The notes: generated from the letters alone by a model not told the origin. A DNA stretch of 9,339 nt from JAZTZP01 sp045637525 (GCA_045637525.1 JAZTZP010000107.1:1-9339); one strand, 5' to 3'. Shown: positions 1-6,607, counted from the stretch's first letter. A program made the numbers and translations.

Positions 1-1
1 A

Positions 2-1102
2 TATGACAGCAACGGCTTGAGAACAAGCAAAACCGTCAACGGTGTCCGTCAGGAATATTACTATGACGAAAACGGTCAGCTTCTTTATGAAATCAAGCAG
101 GGCGTTTATGAGCTTTATTACAAATATGATGCTGACGGCAATTTGTTCAGTATAACACGTTATCGCTATTCTGACGATGCAAAGCATGTTTTCTATGCAA
201 TAACAAACACCCGTGGCGATGTTATTGAGCTTCGTGAAAACAGCGGTGCAATTTATGCAACCTACACCTATGACTCCTGGGGCAGATGTATTTCTGTTAA
301 AAACTCAAGCGGTGCTGCCTGCAGTGTGAACACAGTTGCAGTGCAAAGCTCCATTCGCTACCGTGGCTATGTTTATGATTATGAAACAGGCCTTTATTAT
401 CTCCAAAGCCGTTATTATGACCCGGAAGTTGGCAGGTTCTTGAATGCGGATGCGGTTAACTTTATTGGTTATTCCGGTGAGCAGTTGTCATATAATGCGT
501 TTGCGTATTGTGAGAATAATCCGGTGAATGGTGAGGATCACACTGGAAGTCTTGGTATAACAATAGTTGTTAAAACAGCTTTCGCTGCATTAATGGGTGC
601 GGCAAGTTATTTGATTCAATGGTTTGCAGAAAAGTATATTTTAAAAACATCTAATGGTTTCAGTTGGAAACAATTATTAATAAATGTAGCCATAAGTGTT
701 ATTGATGCTTGGATATCTTTAAAAAAGATTAAAAAAATTATCAGTTTTGCAGTTACATATATAGAAAATGTTGTAAATACAATATCAGATGATTATACAG
801 TTTATGAGGTTTTGATAATAAGCTTGATAGTTTCTACTGTGTCTACTTTGATTTCAACAAAAATAACAAAAGGAAGTGTAAGTCTAAAGAAAATTGCTTC
901 TTATGATTCTAAAGTTTCGGCTGCTTGGAAAAAAACTATTAAAAAAAGAAATTTCGAAATAATTAAAGAGGCCGTTCATAAATATTTTTCTAAGATGAGA
1001 AAAACATACAATAAATATTTATCTTCTTCTTTGATTAGTTCTTTGTTCGATACAAGTTATCAAACGGTTTACAAGTTAGTAAAAAGGAGAACAAAATCAT
1101 GA
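2..1102 (+). CDS. Rhs/YD-repeat protein, C-terminal part with unrecognised tip domain (5' end outside window)
   Basis: This is the end of a large cell-surface or secreted Rhs polymorphic toxin. The frame is open to the left edge and reads YDSNGLRTSKT before the TTG at 17, so the TTG is internal and the gene starts outside the window. Counting from 17, residues 1-168 are YD-repeats (YYYDENGQ, YKYDADGN, YTYDSWGR) and the Rhs-associated core (YDPEVGRF, then AYCENN). After a D-x-x-G motif (DHTG, 174-177) the sequence switches to an AT-rich tip of about 185 residues. This tip has hydrophobic stretches at about 181-203, 220-235 and 265-279 and a basic C-terminus. In known Rhs proteins the core encapsulates the tip toxin. 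I do not recognise this tip; the hydrophobic stretches suggest membrane activity or a translocation segment, which is inference. The stop codon overlaps the next start (ATGA). Confidence 0.9.
   Translation, partial: YDSNGLRTSKTVNGVRQEYYYDENGQLLYEIKQGVYELYYKYDADGNLFSITRYRYSDDAKHVFYAITNTRGDVIELRENSGAIYATYTYDSWGRCISVKNSSGAACSVNTVAVQSSIRYRGYVYDYETGLYYLQSRYYDPEVGRFLNADAVNFIGYSGEQLSYNAFAYCENNPVNGEDHTGSLGITIVVKTAFAALMGAASYLIQWFAEKYILKTSNGFSWKQLLINVAISVIDAWISLKKIKKIISFAVTYIENVVNTISDDYTVYEVLIISLIVSTVSTLISTKITKGSVSLKKIASYDSKVSAAWKKTIKKRNFEIIKEAVHKYFSKMRKTYNKYLSSSLISSLFDTSYQTVYKLVKRRTKS
20..520 (+). repeat. Rhs core repeat, copy 1
   Basis: About 501 bp encoding the end of the Rhs core. It aligns without a gap to 1922-2422 (offset 1902) and to 3580-4080 (offset 3560). 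Identity stops just after the AYCENN codons, where the tips diverge. This copy continues leftward beyond the window. Confidence 0.93.
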
Positions 1103-1740
1103 GCAAATATCGAAAAAAATATTTTCTATCTAAATATGAGATAGCTTTAATTTGTACCATTATCTCATCTGTTATTTTCTTTTTTATATATAAACATCTG
1201 TTAATTTTCTGCTTTGATAAGTATTATGATGGGTTGTATTTAGCGTACAACGGACATTATTATTCTATTATTATTTTTTTAGCAGTTGTAATTTTAGAAG
1301 TAATTTATTATCATTTAGATACAAGAAAAATGAATATGAAAAAGTATTTGATTGTTTCTTTTCTAGTAGGTTCTTTTGTGTTTGCTTTAACACTTCTATT
1401 AAGTGCACGGATATGGGTTTTTACAGAAGACAGAATAATGTATCAAACTTTATTTCCATCTAATAATATTTGTTATGAATATGATGATATAGAAAAAGCC
1501 ATTCTGTTTTATGATGAATCTGTGGGTGTAAAAATGCGTGGTGTTTCACCATCCTATGATATAATCATGAAAAACGGCAAAGAGTTATCAGTGTGTTTGT
1601 TTGAATCGTATTATACATCTTATGAGTGTTTAATTGAATTTGATAAGAAAATATCATCTAAAAGAATCACTAAAGGCAATTTTATTGATTTGCACATTGA
1701 GGAAGAATTGAATGACTATTATGAGGGAGTTTTTAACTGA
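1099..1740 (+). CDS. Putative membrane immunity protein for the first Rhs tip
   Basis: A 213-residue protein whose ATG overlaps the rhs stop codon (ATGA), with a clear AAAGGAG ribosome site at 1083-1089. This coupling ensures it is made together with the toxin tip. Three probable membrane segments lie at about 14-38, 54-72 and 82-104, followed by a soluble domain of about 105 residues with alternating beta-like stretches (RIMYQTLFPSN, DIEKAILFYD, YDIIMKNGKELSVCLF). That pattern is reminiscent of small bacterial PH-like domains on membrane stalks, but I cannot confirm it. The immunity role is inferred from its position directly after a variable Rhs tip and from its AT-rich composition, which matches the tip rather than the core. 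A membrane location would fit a toxin acting at or across the membrane. Confidence 0.8.
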   Translation: MSKYRKKYFLSKYEIALICTIISSVIFFFIYKHLLIFCFDKYYDGLYLAYNGHYYSIIIFLAVVILEVIYYHLDTRKMNMKKYLIVSFLVGSFVFALTLLLSARIWVFTEDRIMYQTLFPSNNICYEYDDIEKAILFYDESVGVKMRGVSPSYDIIMKNGKELSVCLFESYYTSYECLIEFDKKISSKRITKGNFIDLHIEEELNDYYEGVFN

Positions 1741-1741
1741 T

Positions 1742-1818
1742 AACACAGGGGACGGTTAGCGTGAAAACCCACCGTTAACTCCTGAAAAGTGAACTATAGG
1801 GGCGGTCACCGCCGCCCC
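1742..1818 (+). repeat. Composite intergenic repeat, copy 1 (GGGGACGGTT motif plus GC palindrome)
   Basis: AACACAGGGGACGGTT begins two bases after the stop codon of the upstream gene. At 1799-1818 lies a perfect GC-rich inverted repeat with 7-bp arms (GGGGCGG / CCGCCCC). The 20-bp palindrome is identical to 3537-3556. The same order of elements recurs after all three immunity-like genes. It could act as a transcript-end hairpin, but there is no T-run. Confidence 0.8.
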
Positions 1819-1819
1819 G

Positions 1820-1915
1820 CTCCCTCAGTCAGCTTTGCTGACAGCTCCCTCAAAGAAGGAGCCAAAAAAGCCTTCCTCACTGAGGAAGGTGGCACCCAAA
1901 GGGTGACGGAAGGAG
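1820..1915. mobile_element. MITE-like element I (96 bp)
   Basis: The ends are imperfect inverted repeats: CTCCCTCAGTC (1820-1830) and GACGGAAGGAG (1905-1915) pair at 9 of 11 positions. Inside are several short perfect hairpins: GTCAGC/GCTGAC with a 3-base loop, CCTTCCTCA/TGAGGAAGG with a 1-base loop, and CACCC/GGGTG. No gene is carried. It abuts the Rhs core homology of module 2, which begins at 1922. It resembles dispersed non-autonomous repeats common in gut Clostridia; calling it mobile is inference. Confidence 0.6.
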
Positions 1916-1921
1916 TAATCA

Positions 1922-2422
1922 AGAACAAGCAAAACCGTCAACGGTGTCCGTCAGGAATATTATTATGACGAAAACGGTCAGCTTCTTTATGAAATCAAGC
2001 AGGGCGTTTATGAGCTTTATTACAAATATGATGCTGACGGCAATTTATTCAGCATAACACGTTACCGCTACTCCGACGGTGCAAAGCATGTTTTCTATGC
2101 AATAACAAACACCCGTGGTGATGTTATCGAATTGCGTGAAAACAGCGGTGCAATTTACGCAACCTACACCTATGACTCCTGGGGCAGATGTGTTTCAGTT
2201 AAAAACTCAAGCGGTGCTGCCTGCAGTGTTAACACAGTTGCAGTTCAAAGCTCCATTCGTTACCGTGGCTATGTTTATGATTATGAAACAGGGCTTTATT
2301 ATCTGCAGTCAAGGTATTATGACCCGGAAGTTGGCAGATTCTTGAATGCGGATGATGTGGATTTCATCGGTTATTCCGGTGAGGTGCTGTCTTATAATGC
2401 CTTTGCGTATTGTGAGAATAAT
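1922..2422 (+). repeat. Rhs core repeat, copy 2
   Basis: Gapless match to copy 1 (offset 1902). The homology starts abruptly at 1922, directly after the MITE-like element, and ends at the core/tip boundary. The encoded protein differs from copy 1 at only about five residues. Confidence 0.93.
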
Positions 2423-3070
2423 GCGGTTGATAGGGTAGATACGTTAGGAACTACTTTTTTTGATATCTTTGATATGTCATATAAAACGATTATTATTAAC
2501 TATTTAATTGAACGTATGAATAGTATCGAAAACAAAAAAATAACAAATAAAGAAAAGCTAATAAAGAGAATTAATAATTCAACTAAAATCAATTTTAATC
2601 AAAAAAAAGCAAGAGTCGATGGTGTAACTCGTTATAATATAGTTGTTGAGAATAAGGGGGGATATAGCTATATTGATGAATATATTTTCTATATAGGTGA
2701 TTGGTTTGGTTGGAATGCATATATTTCTTCATATGAAAATGAAGCCCTTTATAAACTTGCATCCAATAATACTGTTTCAGTGATAAAGAATATTGTGCTT
2801 TTTATTTTGGGTATTAAAAATAAGTTTTTAGGTAAAGTTTTTTCTATTATTGATATTGCAGGTGATATTCCAATTAATAAATTTGTGTCATTCATAGAAA
2901 AAAGTCGAATTAGATTAGATTCATATAAAGCAAATAAAAATACATATGCTGAATTCATATTTTTAGCTAAAATCAAAACAATATTATCTATGTCAGGAGT
3001 TCCTAATTCAACTGTTGTTTACAACCCATATAGTGGGGATGGTGTTATAGAAGAGCTGAAAGTGGGGTGA
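1922..3070 (+). CDS. Silent (orphan) Rhs core-tip cassette 2, no native start
   Basis: The frame is continuous with the Rhs core of copy 1 but has an in-frame TAA at 1916-1918, and no start codon occurs until a TTG at 2132, which lacks a convincing ribosome site. Counting from 2132, residues 1-96 are core (YDPEVGRF, AYCENN) and the conserved D-x-x-G boundary is DTLG (103-106). The remaining 206 residues or so form a tip unrelated to those of cassettes 1 and 3. This tip is AT-rich and lysine-rich, with a hydrophobic stretch around 215-240 (IKNIVLFILGI onward). I do not recognise it. The likely role is a reserve toxin tip, expressed only after recombination of its core with the full-length rhs gene to the left; this is inferred by analogy with orphan Rhs tips of enterobacteria. 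The frame is intact, so it is not simply a decayed pseudogene. Confidence 0.75.
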   Translation, partial: RTSKTVNGVRQEYYYDENGQLLYEIKQGVYELYYKYDADGNLFSITRYRYSDGAKHVFYAITNTRGDVIELRENSGAIYATYTYDSWGRCVSVKNSSGAACSVNTVAVQSSIRYRGYVYDYETGLYYLQSRYYDPEVGRFLNADDVDFIGYSGEVLSYNAFAYCENNAVDRVDTLGTTFFDIFDMSYKTIIINYLIERMNSIENKKITNKEKLIKRINNSTKINFNQKKARVDGVTRYNIVVENKGGYSYIDEYIFYIGDWFGWNAYISSYENEALYKLASNNTVSVIKNIVLFILGIKNKFLGKVFSIIDIAGDIPINKFVSFIEKSRIRLDSYKANKNTYAEFIFLAKIKTILSMSGVPNSTVVYNPYSGDGVIEELKVG

Positions 3071-3074
3071 TTTA

Positions 3075-3530
3075 ATGATATTTAAAAACAGATATAATAA
3101 AGTGTATTGTTTTTTTGAGATAATCATCAAAATATTTTTTTTAGTTATTATTGATATCGATTTTTTTATGTTTTTTATTGATCCTCAAATGTTTGTTGAT
3201 ATGTCTTCAGGATTTTATTTTATAATACATATGATTTTGACTATATTTATAATATATAATATTTGCTTATGTATAAAGCCTATCGTAGTATTGGAAGATG
3301 ATTGTTTGATTGTATATTCAATTAATAATATTAAAGTAAAACAAAAAATATTAATTAGTGAAGTGTTATATGTTACTACAAGCAAAAAAAGAAGACAATT
3401 TGATTCAAACGCAATTGTTTTAGAACTTGTTTTAGAAAAAAGAAATGTGTTGTTTGGGTTAGACAAACAGGATTATATAGCATTTCAAAATCTAACACAG
3501 GGGACGGTTCTCTGTCTTGATGAAAAATGA
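3075..3530 (+). CDS. Putative membrane immunity protein for the second Rhs tip
   Basis: A 151-residue protein starting four bases after the cassette 2 stop. Its ribosome site (GGGG, 3064-3067) directly precedes that stop, giving tight coupling. Two membrane segments lie at about 12-34 and 47-67, then a beta-rich soluble part (IVVLEDDCLIVYS, KQKILISEVLYV, IVLELVLEKRNVLFGL) that looks PH-like, similar in layout to the product of 1099-1740. Function is inferred from position after a variable Rhs tip. The last 13 residues or so (LTQGTVLCLDEK and neighbours) are encoded by the CAGGGGACGGTTCTCTGT repeat, so the native C-terminus has probably been replaced or extended by the repeat. Whether this harms the protein cannot be seen. 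Confidence 0.75.
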   Translation: MIFKNRYNKVYCFFEIIIKIFFLVIIDIDFFMFFIDPQMFVDMSSGFYFIIHMILTIFIIYNICLCIKPIVVLEDDCLIVYSINNIKVKQKILISEVLYVTTSKKRRQFDSNAIVLELVLEKRNVLFGLDKQDYIAFQNLTQGTVLCLDEK

Positions 3531-3556
3531 ACAATAGGGGCGGTCACCGCCGCCCC
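3495..3556 (+). repeat. Composite intergenic repeat, copy 2
   Basis: ACAGGGGA (3497-3504), CGG, then TTCTCTGT (3508-3515) can fold as an 8-bp hairpin including two G-T pairs. It is followed by the perfect GC palindrome at 3537-3556, identical to 1799-1818. The left part lies inside the coding end of the preceding gene. Module 3 core homology starts about 10 bases downstream, without a MITE-like element between. Confidence 0.8.
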
Positions 3557-3565
3557 TATATTCCA

Positions 3566-4080
3566 ACAGCAACGGCTTAAGAACAAGCAAAACCGTTAAC
3601 GGTGTCCGTCAGGAATATTACTATGACGAAAACGGTCAGCTTCTTTATGAAATCAAGCAGGGCGTTTACGAGCTTTATTACAAATATGATGCTGACGGAA
3701 ACCTTTTCAGTATTACAAGATATCGCTATTCTGACGGTGCAAAGCACGTTTTCTATGCAATAACAAACAGCCGTGGTGATGTTATTGAACTGCGTGAAAA
3801 CAGCGGTGCAGTTTATGCAACCTACACCTATGATTCCTGGGGCAGATGTGTTTCCGTTAAAAACTCAAGCGGTGCTGCTTGCAGCGTGAACACAGTTGCA
3901 GTGCAAAGCTCCATTCGCTACCGTGGCTATGTTTATGATTATGAAACAGGGCTTTATTATCTGCAGTCAAGGTATTATGACCCGGAAGTTGGCAGGTTTT
4001 TGAATGCGGATGATGTTGATTTTATCGGTTATTCAGGTGAGCAGTTGTCTTATAATATGTTTGCGTATTGTGAGAATAAT
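3566..4080 (+). repeat. Rhs core repeat, copy 3
   Basis: Gapless match to copy 1 (offset 3560), extending about 14 bases further left than copy 2, to ACAGCAACGGCTT. The TTG of copy 1 at 17 is TTA here. The identity ends at the AYCENN codons. Confidence 0.93.
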
Positions 4081-4794
4081 GTAGTTAATGGTATAGATAT
4101 GTATGGTTATTGGGGATATGATGTTCATGCCGGATATAATAAAAAAGAAACGTATAAAAAGATAACTTATGGAATGCCAGAAGATTGTGCATATCCTCGT
4201 AAAATACCATATTTTATTTATAAGAAAGAAAGGTATTATTATGGCACTTATTATTGGGCTTTAATCTCAGGTTTTGAAGAAACAAAGACTTCTCGAAGAT
4301 ATGCTTTAATAATTGCCGAAGCTTGTAATGATGTTGATACAATTTTTTCTCCCTTCTCAACATCTGTTTCAAATCAATCTTGGCATTTTAATACTAATGG
4401 AAAGAGCAAACAAGATAGCAGATTTGAAAACGCTTCAGAATACATGGAAAAAGCAAAGAAATATTTTGATAAAGCAATGAAGGCTTACAAGAATAAAAAA
4501 TCTTTTAAGAAAAATGTCAAGCAAGGTTGCACCTATTTTGGCTATGCATTACATGCTTTGCAAGATTACTATGCACATAGTGCGGATAAATGTCATTATA
4601 TTATGTTACCTACAACGTTTGGTTCAACGGGGTTAAATAATGGGAAAAGTATATCATTTCAGATGCATCTTCCTGGATTAGGCGTAGATAAAGCTAGCAA
4701 AAGGATAGATGAACTTGAATATACAGCTGTATTAACAATATTGTTACTTGTGGATTTATTTAAAGATTATCGTAAGGTTTTGATAAAGGGGTGA
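3566..4794 (+). CDS. Silent (orphan) Rhs cassette 3 with zinc phospholipase C/HET-C-like tip, no native start
   Basis: The frame is open from an in-frame TAG at 3535, with no start codon before GTG 3886, which has no ribosome site. Counting from 3886, residues 1-66 are Rhs core and the boundary motif is DMYG (71-74). The tip carries a histidine/aspartate series typical of zinc-dependent phospholipase C/P1-nuclease/HET-C folds: DVH (79-81), NDVD (148-151), WHF (166-168), DSRFENA (177-183) and ALHALQDYYAHS (221-232, giving H223, D227 and H231). In these families the residues hold zinc ions and the enzymes cleave phospholipids or phosphodiesters. A membrane-lipid-attacking toxin is therefore plausible. 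The H-x3-D-x3-H spacing is closer to HET-C-like proteins than to classical phospholipase C, so the substrate stays uncertain. The neighbouring gene four bases downstream is the presumed immunity gene. Confidence 0.75.
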
Positions 4795-4798
4795 TTCC

Positions 4799-5503
4799 AT
4801 GGATACAGGCGATTTTATTATAACATTTATAAGAATCTTTGCTTTAGTATCAGTGGCAGCTTTTGTTATTTATTTGATGATAAAGTTTAAAAAGGCAGGG
4901 AAGTTAAAAAACAAGCTTCTGCATAGGTGTGTGATTATATTTTTCGTTGTTTTTATTCTTTTTTTAACTTTGTTCCCTTATTATCTGATTGTTCCCAATA
5001 AAATAGATTTATCTTCCTTCGATAGCATAATTGACTTTCATGAAAAGAGGAAAGAAAACTATTACCATTTTGATACGAAAAATTATGGTGGAGAGTTTTA
5101 TGTTGGAGACATAGAAGAACTGGCTGAATACAAAGGATACATAAAAGAATTTGCAAAAAATGAAGTAGAGTTCATAAAGAGTGAAAAGGTATTCAGTAAA
5201 GAAGAAAACGGTATCAACTGGTTGAGTGCACCGGTGGTTGCGACAAGAAGTGATTGGACATTAGGTTTTCGTGACGATGTCAAAAGTAAAATGTTGCTTT
5301 GGGACGACAAAAATATAGTGTATATTTCATATTGGTATCATGCAAGAGGTCTTTTTATACCAAGTTTGACCTTCTATGAACTTTTTTATAAAAAGACATT
5401 AGATTTCGAAGAAATCTTTAAAAGCTATGAAACAAATAAAGAAGAACTTGAAGAGCGTAATGAGGAATTATATTCGTTTCTTTATGAATTAAGACTTGTC
5501 TAG
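4799..5503 (+). CDS. Putative membrane-anchored immunity protein for the phospholipase-like tip
   Basis: A 234-residue protein starting at ATG 4799, four bases after the cassette stop, with AAAGGGG (4785-4791) just before that stop as ribosome site. Two membrane segments lie at about 6-29 and 44-64, followed by a soluble domain of about 170 residues that is charged and ends in a glutamate-rich probable helix (EEIFKSYETNKEELEERNEEL). The hairpin topology places the large domain on the same side as the N-terminus; which side cannot be decided. I do not recognise the family. Immunity is inferred from position, translational coupling and AT-rich composition. Membrane anchoring would suit protection against an enzyme attacking membrane lipids. 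Confidence 0.75.
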   Translation: MDTGDFIITFIRIFALVSVAAFVIYLMIKFKKAGKLKNKLLHRCVIIFFVVFILFLTLFPYYLIVPNKIDLSSFDSIIDFHEKRKENYYHFDTKNYGGEFYVGDIEELAEYKGYIKEFAKNEVEFIKSEKVFSKEENGINWLSAPVVATRSDWTLGFRDDVKSKMLLWDDKNIVYISYWYHARGLFIPSLTFYELFYKKTLDFEEIFKSYETNKEELEERNEELYSFLYELRLV

Positions 5504-5509
5504 ATAGGG

Positions 5510-5575
5510 TCAATCAGGGGACGGTTCTCTAATTGACGAAAGTTGATTAACTGGGCGGCGGTCTCTCCACCGCCC
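5510..5575 (+). repeat. Composite intergenic repeat, copy 3
   Basis: TCAATCAGGGGA, CGG, TTCTCTAATTGA (5510-5536) pairs as a 12-bp stem with one mismatch and two G-T pairs. A GC-rich inverted repeat follows at 5553-5575 (GGGCGG / CCGCCC with a longer loop). This is a variant of the unit seen after the other two immunity-like genes. It begins seven bases after the stop codon. Confidence 0.75.
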
Positions 5576-5580
5576 ATGTA

Positions 5581-5794
5581 CTCCTTCAGTCTTTTTGCTG
5601 TGCAAAAATCCAGCTTCCTCAAAGCGGAAGCCAAAAAAGCCTTTCTTTTCGAAGTATCGTCACCGAAGTGCGTCTTGTGGACGATGAAGCGAGGTGAGGA
5701 TGGCGTAGCGGTCAAAGTTTGTGTGCCGCTCCAAGGCACAAATAAATTTTGGGCCCCGCAAGAGTCAGTGGCAGCCGCAGGCTGACAAAAGGAG
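5581..5794. mobile_element. MITE-like element II (214 bp)
   Basis: The ends CTCCTTCAGTC (5581-5591) and GACAAAAGGAG (5784-5794) are imperfect inverted repeats matching at 9 of 11 positions, and they resemble the ends of the element at 1820-1915. Inside are GCTTCC/GGAAGC and AGCC/GGCT hairpins. Both strands are open over long stretches, but the translations look like no protein and no ribosome site is present. Mobility is inferred from the ends and from recurrence. Confidence 0.6.
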
Positions 5795-5826
5795 AACACT
5801 CCACTCACAAAAATTAAACACCAAAT

Positions 5827-5860
5827 AAAAAATCACTCTCTGAAAAGAGGGTGATTTTTT
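5827..5860 (+). terminator. Strong, probably bidirectional terminator
   Basis: A 15-bp stem (5827-5841 with 5846-5860, one G-T pair) closed by a GAAA loop, with six A bases before and six T bases after the core stem. It insulates the toxin region from the sigma-factor unit. The same hairpin family recurs at 8042-8074 and begins again at 9328. Confidence 0.92.
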
Positions 5861-5898
5861 GCTGTCCGTGGAATAATAAAAAAATTTTTGTCGAATTT

Positions 5899-5924
5899 TG
5901 TTACTTTTGGTTGATTTTGGGATA
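5899..5924 (+). promoter_or_regulatory. Candidate ECF promoter, copy A (TGTTAC-N14-GGGATA)
   Basis: TGTTAC (5899-5904), 14 bases, GGGATA (5919-5924). The same two blocks with exactly the same spacing occur at 6608 and 8074, each upstream of a gene of the sigma-factor unit. This copy lies 155 bases upstream of the sigma gene, as expected for an autoregulated ECF factor. Function is inferred. Confidence 0.55.
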
Positions 5925-5958
5925 TAGCAACTAAAAAAGTATTTATAATGAAAACACA

Positions 5959-5986
5959 TTGACAAAACCTGAAATTAAAATAATTT
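5959..5986 (+). promoter_or_regulatory. Weak candidate housekeeping promoter
   Basis: TTGACA (5959-5964), 16 bases, then TAATTT (5981-5986). The -35 is perfect and the -10 is poor. The downstream promoter at 6009 is much better. Confidence 0.3.
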
Positions 5987-6008
5987 TTTCGATTTATTTA
6001 CACTTTTG

Positions 6009-6037
6009 TTGACAATGCTCGCCTTTTGTGTTATAAA
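6009..6037 (+). promoter_or_regulatory. Housekeeping sigma-A promoter of the sigma-factor gene
   Basis: Perfect TTGACA (6009-6014), a 17-base spacer, and TATAAA (6032-6037). Transcription would begin near 6044, leaving a leader of about 36 bases to the ATG at 6080. It gives basal expression of the sigma gene. Confidence 0.85.
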
Positions 6038-6067
6038 GAATCTGTTAATTTTTTGAACAATAATAAT

Positions 6068-6075
6068 AAGGAGGG
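6068..6075 (+). promoter_or_regulatory. Ribosome binding site deciding the sigma start
   Basis: AAGGAGGG lies four bases before ATG 6080 (a second ATG follows at 6083). It rules out the in-frame upstream start at 6026, which falls inside the promoter spacer and has no such site. Confidence 0.9.
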
Positions 6076-6079
6076 CGAA

Positions 6080-6598
6080 ATGATGCTTACAAAAGAAGAT
6101 GTGGAAATTTATAGCAAAGAATACTATTTTCCGATTTATAAGTATTGTATGAGCAAGCTCTCCAACCATCAGGATGCGGAAGATGCAACCCAGGAAACCT
6201 TTATGATCTTCAGTCAAAAAGGTCATATGCTGGAGGAACAGCATATAAAGGCGTGGCTGTTTGCGGTGGCACATAATATGATTATGAAGGAATACAAAAG
6301 GCGTCTTGTTGCAAAGGATAAAAAGATAATTGTTGATGAAGCAATGACCGAACATTCAAAAAGGATAATCACCATAGAAGAAAGTCTTGTTGATTACTAT
6401 TTTGAAAGGTTCGAGGATGAAATATATTCACGCTTAACAGACAAGGAAAAACTCTTGTATGATTTATACAGTGACGGTAATATCAAAACAGGTCAGATTT
6501 CACAGATTATGGGCTTGGAGCCTCACGCTTGTTCCATGAGAAAAAAGCGTTTGAAGGATAAATGCAAGGAGATAATGCTGGAAATTTTATTTTATTAA
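6080..6598 (+). CDS. ECF-type RNA polymerase sigma factor (sigma-70 family)
   Basis: A 172-residue sigma factor, the usual ECF size, redirecting RNA polymerase to a small set of promoters. Region 2 spans about residues 13-77, with the DAEDATQETFMIF signature (32-44) for core binding and AWLFAVAHNMIMKEYKRR (58-75) for -10 recognition. Region 4 spans about 119-166 (LTDKEKLLYDLY, then the helix-turn-helix QISQIMGLEPHACSMRKKRL). No region 1 or 3 is visible. The start is set by AAGGAGGG at 6068-6075. A housekeeping promoter and a TGTTAC-N14-GGGA motif lie upstream, suggesting basal plus autoregulated expression. The next gene has the layout of its anti-sigma factor. The signal it responds to is not visible. 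Confidence 0.93.
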   Translation: MMLTKEDVEIYSKEYYFPIYKYCMSKLSNHQDAEDATQETFMIFSQKGHMLEEQHIKAWLFAVAHNMIMKEYKRRLVAKDKKIIVDEAMTEHSKRIITIEESLVDYYFERFEDEIYSRLTDKEKLLYDLYSDGNIKTGQISQIMGLEPHACSMRKKRLKDKCKEIMLEILFY

Positions 6599-6607
6599 AA
6601 ATTTTTT

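Noticed and set aside
2115..2345. 76-residue frame in the second Rhs core
   Set aside because: It is the wrong frame of the conserved Rhs core, whose correct frame is continuous through the region.
5500..5808. 102-residue open frame on the minus strand and 80-residue frame on the plus strand (5543-5785)
   Set aside because: Both lie in the composite repeat and MITE-like element II. They have no ribosome site, and their translations (proline/cysteine/tryptophan mixtures) look like repeat DNA read by chance.
6026..6079. Extended start of the sigma factor at 6026
   Set aside because: It falls inside the sigma-A promoter spacer (6015-6031) and lacks a ribosome site. AAGGAGGG at 6068 points to ATG 6080.
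5975..6355. 126-residue minus-strand frame opposite the sigma gene
   Set aside because: It is a shadow of the sigma coding sequence and promoter, with no ribosome site or protein-like composition.
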